DNA of 64,000 bases from Gracilimonas sp031581265 (GCF_031581265.1 NZ_JAVLBQ010000001.1:1-64000); one strand, 5' to 3'. Shown: positions 8,372-17,943, counted from the first letter of the stretch. Program-made: numbers and translations. The notes: generated by a model not told the origin, from the letters alone.

Positions 8372-8794
8372 TTAAGATTTATATGGAGAGAGCAATTCGA
8401 TGGTGTTTCCTTTAGAATCCCGGTAAACAAGGAAGTCAGAATCTATAGTAAAAACTTTAGAGCCCTTTTTATTTTCAACCATAGCAATCAAACAGAGATC
8501 AGCCAGAGAAGAGGATATGTTCTGATATTTGAGAATGAAATTATGAATATCAGTTTTGTACTTAGGGTAAGGATTTTCAACCAGTAGTATTCCCTCATCA
8601 ATCAATGAAAAAAGGGTCTCTACTCCATTATTCGCATGTTTGAGTAGAAAAATTGCTTCAGTTATAACAGCAGTACAAGTTACCATTGGTGCATCAAAGG
8701 AATCCATCATCGCACTTGCCCATGCGTGTTTTGAGTCACGACGGTCAATTAAAGCAACAATTGGACCGGTATCAGCTAAGACTGTCTTTGCCAA
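8372..8794 (-). CDS. PIN-domain ribonuclease toxin (VapC-like)
   Basis: This 140-residue PIN-domain protein has the acidic residues of the metal site in order: Asp8 in LADTGPIVALID, a Glu in AVITEAIFLL, an Asp in SSLADLCLIAMVE and Asp residues in FTIDSDFLVYR. PIN toxins of type II systems cut RNA and are held inactive by the protein encoded just upstream. The reading frame overlaps the antitoxin gene by 23 bases, typical of such pairs. The stop is one base from the start of the GH13 gene at 8370. The pair sits inside the starch locus, which suggests later insertion. A non-toxin PIN nuclease is less likely given the paired small gene. Confidence 0.85.
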   Translation of the reverse strand: MAKTVLADTGPIVALIDRRDSKHAWASAMMDSFDAPMVTCTAVITEAIFLLKHANNGVETLFSLIDEGILLVENPYPKYKTDIHNFILKYQNISSSLADLCLIAMVENKKGSKVFTIDSDFLVYRDSKGNTIELLSPYKS

Positions 8795-9056
8795 AATCTT
8801 CCATGTATTTGGGATTAGTAGAGAGATCTCCGGGACCTTCGACTGAGCCTACCAGATGTTTAGCCCTATCCAACAAAGAGCCAGGTGTGGGTTCAACCCT
8901 ATACTCTACTATCTCTTCATTCACCAGACTCATTACGGCTTCTTTTTGAGACACTCCTTTTCGTTCGGCCAGCATTTTTATCTTGGCTTTTTCTTCCGGA
9001 GTGAGCTTCATCCCAAACCATACAATATCTTTTTTATTTTTGTCTTTCTTGCTCAT
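8772..9056 (-). CDS. Ribbon-helix-helix-type antitoxin (94 aa)
   Basis: The protein has a basic start, a short strand DIVWFGMKL, and two helices, TPEEKAKIKMLAERKG and VSQKEAVMSLVNEEI, matching a ribbon-helix-helix DNA-binding fold. The C-terminal 45 residues contain the likely toxin-neutralising tail. The ATG at 9056 is chosen over an in-frame TTG at 9086, because the TTG lies inside the perfect palindrome at 9077-9106 that is best read as its own operator. The 3' end overlaps the PIN gene by 23 bases. Autoregulation by the antitoxin, with or without toxin, is known for such systems and is inferred here. Confidence 0.8.
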   Translation of the reverse strand: MSKKDKNKKDIVWFGMKLTPEEKAKIKMLAERKGVSQKEAVMSLVNEEIVEYRVEPTPGSLLDRAKHLVGSVEGPGDLSTNPKYMEDFGKDSLS

Positions 9057-9076
9057 GACTCTAACAATAATTAACC

Positions 9077-9106
9077 GTTGCAACAAATTTAATCAATTGT
9101 TGCAAC
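9077..9106. promoter_or_regulatory. Perfect palindromic operator of the toxin-antitoxin pair
   Basis: GTTGCAACAA (9077-9086) and TTGTTGCAAC (9097-9106) are perfect 10-bp inverted arms separated by 10 AT-rich bases. The site lies 20 to 50 bases upstream of the antitoxin ATG, where an autorepressor would bind. The only other gene adjacent is the end of the SLC45-type transporter at 9135. Confidence 0.7.
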
Positions 9107-9134
9107 TTTTCCTAAAATACGCCTTTGAAGGCTT

Positions 9135-10736
9135 TTAAACCTGTTCAACGTTCTCATCCACATCATCTACAAAGTACATGGTAGCAGCTGCTATGAATAA
9201 TACAATACCGCCTAAAATTAGGGCATATACTGCTTCTCCGTCAAAAAATGAACGAGTTACATATCCCAAAACTGTAGCTGCTATAAGCTGTGGAAGCACG
9301 ATGAAGAAATTGAATATCCCCATGTATAATCCCATTTTTTTAGCAGGTATAGAACCGGCGAGAATGGCATAAGGCATTGCTAAAATAGAAGCCCATGCAA
9401 TTCCTACTCCTACCATGGAAATAATCAACATCATGGGGTCTGAGAAGAAATAAATTGAGATAAGACCAAAACCACCGAGTATTAGGGAAATAGCATGAAC
9501 CCATTTTCGGCTCAAGAGTTTTGCCATTGGTGCAAGCCCAAAAGCTACAATTGCAGCCACCCCATTATAAACTCCAAACATCACTCCAACCCAATCGGCT
9601 CCTTCGTTATAAAGAGCTGAAGTGGTGTCACTTGTTCCATAGATATGAGCCGTTACACCGGCCGTGGTATAGATCCACATGGCAAACAAGGCAAACCATG
9701 AGAAAAATTGAACCAAAGCCAGCTGTTTCATGGTTTTGGGCATATGAATAAAATCATGCATAACTACAACAAGTCCTTGGTCTGTTTTGCCTGTCTTTTG
9801 CAAAAACCCGGATAACATCATGATCAACCCAACAACTGTTAACCCTCCGGTTGCAACGTACACTTCTTTGTCGAGGGCATATTCATACGTAAGCCAGGTA
9901 GTTATGGCTCCCACAACCGCAAATATAAACCCTAAACTAATTTTCCTTTGTCCTTCCCCGGCTTCAATAGGTATATCTCTTAAATCATTAGTCTCCTGCC
10001 TAACATTTACCAAACCTGATTTAACTTCTACAACTTCATTATTTTCAGTATCAGCTTTATATCCTTTTTCATTTTCATCAAATCTTTTAAGTTGCTCGGG
10101 AGAGTATTCTTTGGATTTTATTACCGTCCAAACAACAGCTCCAATAAATGCGACCGCTCCCAAATAAAAAGACCATTTTACCGACGGAGGAATGACACCC
10201 TCAGGCGCGGTATTAGCAACACCAAACCAATTGTTCAACATCCAGGGTAAAGCTGAAGCTACAACGGCTCCGGTTCCAATAAAGAAACTCTGCATGGCAA
10301 AACCTTTAGTGCGCTGTTCCGAGGGAAGCATATCTCCGACAAATGCCCGAAAGGGTTCCATAGATACGTTGATGGAAGCATCCATAATCCACAGCATACC
10401 TGCGGCCACCCAAAGTACCGGGGAATTCGGCATAATCACCAAGGCAATGGAAGCCGCAATTGCACCAAATAGAAAATATGGCCGACGTCTACCTAACCGG
10501 GTCCAGGTGCGATCACTGAAATAGCCAATAATAGGTTGAACTACTAAACCGGTAAGCGGAGCAGCAATCCAGAGAATAGGAATATCATCAACACTGGCTC
10601 CCAAAGTTTCAAAAATACGGCTTACATTGGCATTTTGAAGGGCAAAACCAAATTGAATACCCAGAAAGCCAAAACTCATATTCCAGATTTCCCAGAAGCT
10701 GAGTCGGGGTCGTTTGTTTAATAATTCATCTGACAT
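9135..10736 (-). CDS. SLC45/MalA-type MFS sugar transporter
   Basis: The protein has 533 residues and about 12 hydrophobic segments. The loop between helices 2 and 3 reads GYFSDRTWTRLGRRRPY, the MFS motif of the SLC45/GPH-like sugar:cation symporters. Relatives in Bacteroidota starch loci import maltose or short maltodextrins across the inner membrane. A long cytoplasmic loop (about residues 205-265), rich in Glu and Lys, separates the two six-helix halves. The gene lies between a GH13 gene and the toxin-antitoxin pair on the same strand, downstream of susCDE, which fits uptake of products made by the extracytoplasmic amylases. Confidence 0.88.
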   Translation of the reverse strand: MSDELLNKRPRLSFWEIWNMSFGFLGIQFGFALQNANVSRIFETLGASVDDIPILWIAAPLTGLVVQPIIGYFSDRTWTRLGRRRPYFLFGAIAASIALVIMPNSPVLWVAAGMLWIMDASINVSMEPFRAFVGDMLPSEQRTKGFAMQSFFIGTGAVVASALPWMLNNWFGVANTAPEGVIPPSVKWSFYLGAVAFIGAVVWTVIKSKEYSPEQLKRFDENEKGYKADTENNEVVEVKSGLVNVRQETNDLRDIPIEAGEGQRKISLGFIFAVVGAITTWLTYEYALDKEVYVATGGLTVVGLIMMLSGFLQKTGKTDQGLVVVMHDFIHMPKTMKQLALVQFFSWFALFAMWIYTTAGVTAHIYGTSDTTSALYNEGADWVGVMFGVYNGVAAIVAFGLAPMAKLLSRKWVHAISLILGGFGLISIYFFSDPMMLIISMVGVGIAWASILAMPYAILAGSIPAKKMGLYMGIFNFFIVLPQLIAATVLGYVTRSFFDGEAVYALILGGIVLFIAAATMYFVDDVDENVEQV

Positions 10737-10810
10737 AAGCCGGTGGTTTTAAATTGGTGTTTTTCTTAAAAATATTTTCCGAGATTAATTTGAAAATTCA
10801 CTCCGAAGTT

Positions 10811-10956
10811 GTCATCCTGAGCGTTTTAAACCTTCATAAAGCTCATTAGGGCTTATGTGAAGGGTCTCAAACTTTAAAAATTTATCAGTAAAAAACTTTG
10901 GGATCCTTCGCGGTAAGCACACATACTCATTAAAGCCAACGGGCGCTCAGAGTGAC
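10811..10956. repeat. MITE-like palindromic repeat with GTCATCCTGAGCG ends
   Basis: GTCATCCTGAGCG (10811-10823) and CGCTCAGAGTGAC (10944-10956) pair at 11 of 13 positions. Between them are partly complementary segments AAGGGTCTC and GGGATCCTTCG. Short elements with GTCATnCTGAG ends are common between genes in Bacteroidota and relatives. No open frame is present, so it is non-autonomous or structural. It fills most of the gap between the GH13 gene at 10993 and the transporter at 9135-10736. Confidence 0.65.
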
Positions 10957-10992
10957 AAAAACTATATTGTATCATTTTGTCCTTTTTAACTA

Positions 10993-12366
10993 TTATTTAT
11001 TCGCAATCAGCAGCCAGGAATTTCCTGCTACTTCTACCGTATTGATATCTTCTTCGGGAAGCTGATCGGAGTAAATTTCATAGGATGTGTTACCTGTGAT
11101 TCCATATTCATCCAACGCTACATTAACTGATTCACTTCCATTATTCAAATACACAAATACCCAGTCTTCACCTTTTTCACGCTTATATGTAAAGGTATTT
11201 TCAGAAGATTCAAAGATATTCAGATCACCCCCAAATTCTCCGTTCCAGAGTGCTTCATTTTCTTTCTTGAGGTCCAACAGCATTGTATAGAATGGCTGGT
11301 ATTCGTAGTCTTTCCATTCTATTTCATCTTTTTCAAAGAACTCAAGCTGCTTGTCCAAGTTTGATTCCTGTCCGTTGTAGATAAGCGGCATACCATCTAT
11401 AGTTGCAGACAAAACAGCAAAGTTTTCGAAGTTATCACCATACATACCCGGATCAGTTCCATTCCAGGAATTTTCATCATGGTTAGTGGTGAAATACATT
11501 CGGTAAGCATTTTCAGGAAACTTGGTCTCTTCAACTTCCATCAGGCTATCCAATACGGAAAAATCTTCGTTTCCTGCTGCTATTTCTCTAATTAAATGAG
11601 CATAAGTCCAGGTATAAGTCATATCAAAGGCTTCTTCATGCATTACCGGACCTTCATCCTCTGCCAGCATAAATACCGGTTTTATGGTATCAAGACGATC
11701 TCGTGCTTCATTCCAAAAGTCAATGGGTACCATTCCTGCCACATCACATCTATAGCCATCTATGTCAAATTCCCGCACCCAATATTCTAACGCATCATGC
11801 ATGGCCTCACGCATTTCATTATTTGAATAGTCTAACTGAATTACATCTGTCCAATCTGTTCCACGAGGAGGCATAAAATTTCCTTCTTCATTCAGTTCAT
11901 ACCACTCCGGGTTTTGAGTCCACGGATTATCCCATGCCGTATGATTGGCCACCCAGTCAATAATTACTTTCATATCTCTTTCATGGGCTTCGTCTACCAA
12001 AGCCTGGAAATCTTCTTCGGTACCAAAATTTGGGTTGACTCTTTTATAATCTTGAACTGAGTAGTAACTGCCTAAAGGCCCTTTTCTGTTTTCTTCTCCA
12101 ATAGGATGAATTGGCATCAACCACAGTATTTCAACTCCCATTTCTTCTAATCTTGGGAGGTCTTCTCTAAACGCATTGAAGGTTCCTTCTTCAGAATACT
12201 GGCGGATATTTACTTCATAGATATTCGCATTTTTACTCCATTCCGGATGCTCAACATTTCCGACAGGAGTATCCTCCGTATTTTCCACTTCTGGAGATGC
12301 ACACGAGGACAATACCAATACAGAAATGGTTACAAAAGCTAATAACAGGTTTTTAAATGGGTTCAT
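10993..12366 (-). CDS. GH13 alpha-amylase lipoprotein (457 aa)
   Basis: This short GH13 enzyme has the nucleophile Asp in GYRCDVAGM (near 207), acid/base Glu in FMLAEDEGP (near 234) and the third Asp in TTNHDENSW (near 295). It lacks CBM domains. The ATG at 12366 gives MNPFKNLLLAFVTISV followed by lipobox LSSC; the longer frame adds 38 residues with no leader character, reading through a repeat. A lipid-anchored periplasmic or surface amylase is predicted. It stands in the run of three GH13 genes between the LacI gene and the transporter. Product specificity cannot be told from sequence alone. Confidence 0.9.
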   Translation of the reverse strand: MNPFKNLLLAFVTISVLVLSSCASPEVENTEDTPVGNVEHPEWSKNANIYEVNIRQYSEEGTFNAFREDLPRLEEMGVEILWLMPIHPIGEENRKGPLGSYYSVQDYKRVNPNFGTEEDFQALVDEAHERDMKVIIDWVANHTAWDNPWTQNPEWYELNEEGNFMPPRGTDWTDVIQLDYSNNEMREAMHDALEYWVREFDIDGYRCDVAGMVPIDFWNEARDRLDTIKPVFMLAEDEGPVMHEEAFDMTYTWTYAHLIREIAAGNEDFSVLDSLMEVEETKFPENAYRMYFTTNHDENSWNGTDPGMYGDNFENFAVLSATIDGMPLIYNGQESNLDKQLEFFEKDEIEWKDYEYQPFYTMLLDLKKENEALWNGEFGGDLNIFESSENTFTYKREKGEDWVFVYLNNGSESVNVALDEYGITGNTSYEIYSDQLPEEDINTVEVAGNSWLLIANK

Positions 12367-12435
12367 GAGTGTTTTATGAAATGTTTGTTGATAAATTTTT
12401 CCGAGTATAGTGCAGAACCTGCGAGCGTCCACAAG

Positions 12436-12519
12436 ACCTCGCAGCGTTCGGTTAAAAGTATCTATTGCCGCTACCTGCAACGCTCACATCCCGAATTACT
12501 CGGGAGAACACTGCGAGGT
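12436..12519. repeat. Inverted repeat between two GH13 genes
   Basis: ACCTCGCAGCGTTC (12436-12449) pairs at 13 of 14 positions with GAACACTGCGAGGT (12506-12519). Related fragments, such as CCTGCGAGCG at 12418-12427, lie beside it, so the element may extend outward on the left. Together they occupy much of the 237-bp gap upstream of the 457-aa amylase and may hold or separate its promoter. No gene was seen in the gap. Confidence 0.55.
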
Positions 12520-12603
12520 TGCTAACATTTGCCCCTTCAGGAAACATCTTATACTCCCCGGTTGAGAACCTTCAGGCGTCAACCAGAGGGATATAAGTCA
12601 GGC

Positions 12604-14970
12604 TCACAAAGTCAAAATTTCAAATTTGTTGGATGGAAGTGTGACGTACAATCTTCCATTTTCAACTCTGAAGTCATTGCCAAAATGAGCTTCTAAATTG
12701 GTGTAATCGAATTCTTCGCGCAGTTCTACTTCAATTTCTTCGGTTTGAGCCGATTTATTGAAAACCGTGATCACCTGATTCTCAAAGTATGCACGAGAAT
12801 ACGACAGTGTGTTTTCTGTAACAGTGTGAAACTTAAAATCTCCGTATAAAAGCGGAAGTTCAGAAGTTCTCAGGTCGGTTAATTTCTTGTAGATATTCCG
12901 GTTGCTAATTTCATTTTCCGTCAGCTCTGATTCATCGAATTCCATCCAGCGACGGTTATCAGGATCGTTGGCTCCGGGCTGTCCGTATTCATCTCCTTGG
13001 TAGGTAACAGGAATTCCCGGAATGGTCTGATTGAAGGCATGAAACATGCTCAGCCGGTCATAGGCAAAAGCCTGGGGATATTCAATTTCACGGGTCCAGC
13101 CGGCCAGTTTGCCGTCTTCATCCCAAGCTACTTCCCCGCTCGTTAACGTGATAAATCTGGTTTTGTCATGATTACCGGAAATGTAGCCCATCAAATTATG
13201 ATAGCCGTAATAATTGAAGCTTTCCTGCAGTTGGGTTTTAAATCCTTCAAAAGAATTACCCTGCCCAAAGGTGTTAAGCCCCGTATCATACATATTGAAA
13301 TCAAACTGTGAATCCAGCATGCCGGAGTTTATGTAGCTGGCAATCAGCTCGCGACTTCCATAGGTCTCCCCAATCTGGAACACGCGCTTACCGGTTGGAA
13401 TCGTCACCGAATCTTTGATTTTACGAGTCAACGTTCTCCAGAATTCCAGCTGAATATGTTTTGTGGCGTCGTGACGGAAACCGTCTAAATCAAATTCTTT
13501 GACCCAATAAAGAGCCGAGTCGGTCATAGTTTCAATAACTTCAGGCCGGGAAAAATCGAGTGTTGGCATAAAAGTATCGAACCATGTGGTTAGTCGATAT
13601 TCATCCCACTTTTCGGTATTCAAGGTGCCATCCGGCAGATACAGATCTGTTGCCCAATCCGGATTATTCTGATAAACAAGATGCTCTTCATGCACGTGGT
13701 TAGCTACGTAATCTAATATCACACTCATCTCATTTTGGTGTGCCACATCCAGCAGTTCCCGGAATTCTTCTTCCGTACCAAACCTATAATCTAACTTTGA
13801 AGATGAAATAGGCCAATAGCCATGATACCCTGAAAACTTGGTAGTCACCCCTCCTTTATCCCACAAACCATAAGCTCCTTCCGGGTTAAGAGTGATTGGA
13901 GAAAGCCACAGCGTGTTCACTCCCATTTCTTCGAAATATCCATCTTGTATTTTCTGTGTGATGCCGGCGAAATCTCCGCCGTAGTAATTAGATTTGGGAT
14001 GAATGTCGGGATCATCAACTTTCTTTGTGTTGGAGGGATTCCCATCTTTAAAACGATCAATAAGCACGAAGTACATATTCCATGTGTGATAATCGTGGCG
14101 GTTAAGCCGATCAGGATTGCTCAGAATTTGCCCGTTATGCAAGGGAATCAGTACATCGTTTGACAGTTTACCATTTTCGGCATAGGTCCAGGCACGAATA
14201 TGAGACCGTTCCATAAAGGACGCATTCGCAGGTAATTCAAAACTCACAAATTTATCCTGATGTTGTGTTTCCAGTTCAAAATTATTCCACAGCACAATGG
14301 TATTCTCAGGAAAATCCGTTTTTAGATATACCGATGGACCGGAATAATCATAGGTTACTAAACTTGGCTTTTCAGCTTCTATATCTCCCACAGTAAGAAC
14401 TGAATTTGTTCCTCCCATGCCGTTTGAAACGGTATTTGGGTTAGCCGGATCGGGTATTTCTACTCCATCTACAACCAACACATACTGATAAACACCTTCG
14501 TTTACCAACATTGTCGTTTCCCACACGTCTCCATTCTTCTCTAAGATTGCGGCATTGGGATTCCAGTTGTTCATTTCCCCTTTTAGCTTCACTGATGAGA
14601 CTTCGCTATCCGGCTCATAACAAATCGTAACTTCTTTTTTGACCGATTTTTTTACTAAGAGGTCATATGAAAATCCTTCAGCCCAAATATGGAGCAAATC
14701 AAGTGGAGCTTCTAAATTACCGGTTAGGGTAATGGTGGATTTGTCTTCAGCAAGCTGAGCCTGTAACCCTTCAGGGGCAATAACGGAATCGATGAGTGAG
14801 TGAGAAATAAAGTAATCAGCCGTTATTATTTCGGTTTCCCCATACTCAAGAGTTACAGGTGTTGCCAGCCCTATGACTTGTGATTCTTCCGGGGCCTCGA
14901 TATAAGATGAACACCCGGTGAGAACCAGCACCAGTACAGTAATTACGGATTTAATGGTCTTTGTTAACAC
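12604..14970 (-). CDS. GH13 lipoprotein with N-terminal CBM48-like domain (788 aa)
   Basis: A lipobox LTGC near residue 20 marks a lipoprotein. Residues of about 25-115 form an unassigned beta domain; 118-195 match a CBM48/AMPK-type glycogen-binding domain (LKGEMNNWNPN, YQYVLVVDG). The catalytic barrel has nucleophile Asp in DGFRHDATKH (near 499), Glu in FQIGETYG (near 534) and Asp in SGNHDKTRF (near 601). The layout resembles cyclomaltodextrinase/neopullulanase-type enzymes and SusG-like surface amylases. It lies 73 bp after the 966-aa GH13 gene, probably in one transcript. Endo versus exo action cannot be decided here. Confidence 0.9.
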   Translation of the reverse strand: MLTKTIKSVITVLVLVLTGCSSYIEAPEESQVIGLATPVTLEYGETEIITADYFISHSLIDSVIAPEGLQAQLAEDKSTITLTGNLEAPLDLLHIWAEGFSYDLLVKKSVKKEVTICYEPDSEVSSVKLKGEMNNWNPNAAILEKNGDVWETTMLVNEGVYQYVLVVDGVEIPDPANPNTVSNGMGGTNSVLTVGDIEAEKPSLVTYDYSGPSVYLKTDFPENTIVLWNNFELETQHQDKFVSFELPANASFMERSHIRAWTYAENGKLSNDVLIPLHNGQILSNPDRLNRHDYHTWNMYFVLIDRFKDGNPSNTKKVDDPDIHPKSNYYGGDFAGITQKIQDGYFEEMGVNTLWLSPITLNPEGAYGLWDKGGVTTKFSGYHGYWPISSSKLDYRFGTEEEFRELLDVAHQNEMSVILDYVANHVHEEHLVYQNNPDWATDLYLPDGTLNTEKWDEYRLTTWFDTFMPTLDFSRPEVIETMTDSALYWVKEFDLDGFRHDATKHIQLEFWRTLTRKIKDSVTIPTGKRVFQIGETYGSRELIASYINSGMLDSQFDFNMYDTGLNTFGQGNSFEGFKTQLQESFNYYGYHNLMGYISGNHDKTRFITLTSGEVAWDEDGKLAGWTREIEYPQAFAYDRLSMFHAFNQTIPGIPVTYQGDEYGQPGANDPDNRRWMEFDESELTENEISNRNIYKKLTDLRTSELPLLYGDFKFHTVTENTLSYSRAYFENQVITVFNKSAQTEEIEVELREEFDYTNLEAHFGNDFRVENGRLYVTLPSNKFEILTL

Positions 14971-15042
14971 GTGTTTAATTTTAAATTTTGAATGTTAAAT
15001 GTTGAATTATTTCATAAATCAACATTTAACATTCCCAATTTC

Positions 15043-17943
15043 CTACTTAATGAGCATCATCTTCTGAGTGAATACTTTTCCACCTGCTTGCAATCGATAT
15101 ATATACATACTACTACTTAGGTTTGAGGCATCAAAATGTACCTGGTAGCTTCCGGCAGACTTCCTTTCGTTTACTAAAGTAGCCACTTCCCTTCCCAGCA
15201 TATCATACACTTTCAGGGAGACTTCACTGCCCCCTGCTAACTGATAACTGATCACTGTGCTCGGGTTGAAAGGGTTTGGATAGTTTTGTTTTAGCTGAAA
15301 TTCGGTTGGTATATTTCCATTTGAAAACTCTTCATTTGATGTCACCAATTCTTCATCAGGACTTCCAAAATCTTTGGTTGAATAGATTTTAAATTCTCCG
15401 GGATCAAGGTTCAAATCAAAATCTGCCCCTGAAACGTTAACTGAAGTTCCGCTAAAGAAATCAAACCACTCTCCGCTATTTGTGAAATTTACATCTACCG
15501 TAGTTTCTGTAACACCAAAGTTGCCAACAGCCACCACTGTTGCATCATCATGCTCTAAAGTGAATGTCTTAGTGGAGCCACTCAGACTATAACTTGCAGA
15601 TACAGGATCTGTAAAAACCGGGGAGCTTTTTCTAAGGCGAATCAATTCTTTCCATGTTTTATAGAGTTTCAGCCTTTCTTCATCTTGAAAATATTCCCAG
15701 CGAATTGGTTTTTCAGCCGTTCTTCCCGGCGCAAAAGACGGACAATCGGGAGATTCATTCAGACACTGTTCCCCATTATCACCGTATCCATAGCCGAGTT
15801 CTCCAAACTGCCAAATCATTTTAGGTCCCGGCAGTGTAAAGAAAAAAGCTCCCGCTAATTTCTGTCTTCCGAGTGCTGTTTCAAGATCAGTGATATCGTA
15901 ATCTCCGGATGAATTGCCAAATTTTCTGTTCTTTAACATCAGCCATTGCTCATCGTGACTTTCCATATACCCAACCAAGTACCGTTTTTCAAAACTTGAT
16001 CTTGATTCTGAAAGCACGCCATATAAATTCGATTTCCCACCATCATGATAGCCCATCGTAGCTTCGCTGTAAGGGTGATTCATATTTCCCCATAACATGA
16101 TACCCTTGCCTTCATCTACACGGTAATTTGCCCACTGAGCTTCTTCACTCTCCTGACCCAAGTGCTCAAATATGACAATGAAATCCTCATCGGCAGCCCA
16201 CTGATAATCTGCGTACTTTTTAAGCACTTTGATGCGATCCGTTTGCGGTGCATTGGTACAACCACCACTGTCACCAGAACAATTCTGGGTAAATCCTTTC
16301 GTTAAATCCCAGCGAAATCCATCTATTTTATACTCATCAATCCAGTGCTCAATCATTCTTTTGTTATAATATTGAGTACCGGAATATGAATGGTCAAAAT
16401 CGTTGAAAACATTGTAGGCATGACGAGCCTGAGAATTGAAATAATAGGAATCATCATTTCCATAAAGCTGGAAAAATGGATTGGGGTCTGATGCATGATT
16501 CATTACCACATCAAGAATAACAGCCATACCTCGTTTATGGGCTTCATCCACAAAACGTTTAAAAGTCTCGGGGGTGCCGTATGCTTTATCGAGTGCAAGG
16601 TGGTGATTCGGGTTATACCCCCAGCTTAAATTACCATCAAATTCACTGACAGGCATTAGTTCAATAGCATTTACTCCAAGATTTTCAAGATAGTTGAGTG
16701 AGTCAGTCAGTGTTTGGAAATTATTTTCGTTCAGGAAATCCCGCAATAGAAGCTCATATATAACCAATTCTTCTTTATCTGGACGTTGGTAGTCAGAAGC
16801 CTCCCACGTATAATCCTGCTCTTCTCTTAAATAAGTAACCCACCCTTCTGTTTCCTCTGAAGGATAGGGCATCAGGTCAGGAAAAGTGTTATCGGTGATA
16901 TATTGATCATTAAAAGGATCAAGAATCAATTCTGAATATGGATCTGACACTCGTACTTCACCATCTACCAAATATTGAAATGCATGATCTCCTGCTTCCA
17001 GGTCATCTAATTCAATCCAGAACCAGGTGCTGTCACTTCCATGGTGTTCGATATTCATTAAGTAGTCTGATTTTGGAGTCCAGTCATTGAAGCTTCCAAT
17101 CACATGCACATACTCTTTAGAAGGCGCAAAGAGTGAAAGCGTTACCGAACCATCAGCATTTCTGGTAATTCCATCTTCAAGGCCTTCAGGACGAGGTGTT
17201 TCGGATTTGTTTTCATCAACAACAGTAAAAAAAACAGAGGCCGTATCAGTTACATTTTGACCATTATCGGCAACAAGATCGAAGGTTACATCGGTATCAC
17301 TTTCTGTGGGAGTAAAATTATAGGTGAGTGTTTCTGATGTATCCGACAATACTTCATTCCCATTCTTAAAAAGGGTCAGACTTAACGTGCCTGCATTTGT
17401 AGAACCGGCTCCTTCTAATTCAAACGATTCATTATCATTTAATATCACAAACTCTTTATCCGGCGATAAAAATTGCGCATTGGTTTCCCCTGTAAAAAGA
17501 TCAATGAATATATCTGAACCCCCGGTGTCCTTTCCTTCCCGAACTATTTCACCATTTTGAACCCCTTTAAAAACAATGGCAATCTGCTCTACTTCTTCTC
17601 CGCTACTGACGCCAAAAAAATCCCTAACAGATGGTGAATATGTAAATCCCCATTTATCATCTCCAAGTGGAGTTGCTTTCATGGATTCATCGTTTACCGT
17701 CCAGCCATATGGTACGTATTTCCAGACTCCCCCATTTGAACTATTGTCGGTTATGAGTCCGGTATGTAAATATACATCTCCCGAAAATCCTTCCAGCTCT
17801 CCATTTCCTTCAGTGGCATCATAAACAATGGTAACTTCAGAATTTTCAGTTGGAAAAGACGGTTCTGTAGTAATAATTTGAGCCCAAAGAGAATTTGAGA
17901 GGAACAACAAAAACAGCAATGGCAGAAACTTTGAGCTTCTCAT
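15043..17943 (-). CDS. Secreted GH13 amylase with binding domains and C-terminal sorting tail (966 aa)
   Basis: A Sec signal peptide ends near SNSLWAQ. The first 245 residues are beta-rich modules; residues of about 255-350 form a CBM48-like domain (VHVIGSFNDWTPKSD). The GH13 barrel has Asp in DGFRWDLTKG (near 545), Glu in IVIFEHLGQE (near 591) and Asp in YMESHDEQW (near 663). A cysteine-bearing loop (NCSGDSGGC) follows the nucleophile. The last 80 residues begin at NYPNPFNPST and end KMMLIK, the type-A sorting signal of the type IX secretion system, so export to the surface or medium is predicted. This is likely the first enzyme to meet starch. It starts 12 bp after the LacI gene. Confidence 0.9.
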   Translation of the reverse strand: MRSSKFLPLLFLLFLSNSLWAQIITTEPSFPTENSEVTIVYDATEGNGELEGFSGDVYLHTGLITDNSSNGGVWKYVPYGWTVNDESMKATPLGDDKWGFTYSPSVRDFFGVSSGEEVEQIAIVFKGVQNGEIVREGKDTGGSDIFIDLFTGETNAQFLSPDKEFVILNDNESFELEGAGSTNAGTLSLTLFKNGNEVLSDTSETLTYNFTPTESDTDVTFDLVADNGQNVTDTASVFFTVVDENKSETPRPEGLEDGITRNADGSVTLSLFAPSKEYVHVIGSFNDWTPKSDYLMNIEHHGSDSTWFWIELDDLEAGDHAFQYLVDGEVRVSDPYSELILDPFNDQYITDNTFPDLMPYPSEETEGWVTYLREEQDYTWEASDYQRPDKEELVIYELLLRDFLNENNFQTLTDSLNYLENLGVNAIELMPVSEFDGNLSWGYNPNHHLALDKAYGTPETFKRFVDEAHKRGMAVILDVVMNHASDPNPFFQLYGNDDSYYFNSQARHAYNVFNDFDHSYSGTQYYNKRMIEHWIDEYKIDGFRWDLTKGFTQNCSGDSGGCTNAPQTDRIKVLKKYADYQWAADEDFIVIFEHLGQESEEAQWANYRVDEGKGIMLWGNMNHPYSEATMGYHDGGKSNLYGVLSESRSSFEKRYLVGYMESHDEQWLMLKNRKFGNSSGDYDITDLETALGRQKLAGAFFFTLPGPKMIWQFGELGYGYGDNGEQCLNESPDCPSFAPGRTAEKPIRWEYFQDEERLKLYKTWKELIRLRKSSPVFTDPVSASYSLSGSTKTFTLEHDDATVVAVGNFGVTETTVDVNFTNSGEWFDFFSGTSVNVSGADFDLNLDPGEFKIYSTKDFGSPDEELVTSNEEFSNGNIPTEFQLKQNYPNPFNPSTVISYQLAGGSEVSLKVYDMLGREVATLVNERKSAGSYQVHFDASNLSSSMYIYRLQAGGKVFTQKMMLIK

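Noticed and set aside
8371..8430. Upstream extension of the GH13 gene at 6586
   Set aside because: The added 20 residues overlap the PIN toxin gene and hide the lipoprotein signal peptide that starts at 8370.
9057..9086. TTG start for the antitoxin
   Set aside because: It lies inside the palindromic operator, and the ATG at 9056 begins directly before the conserved fold.
12367..12480. Upstream extension of the 457-aa amylase
   Set aside because: The extra residues come from a repeat region, and the signal peptide starts at 12366.
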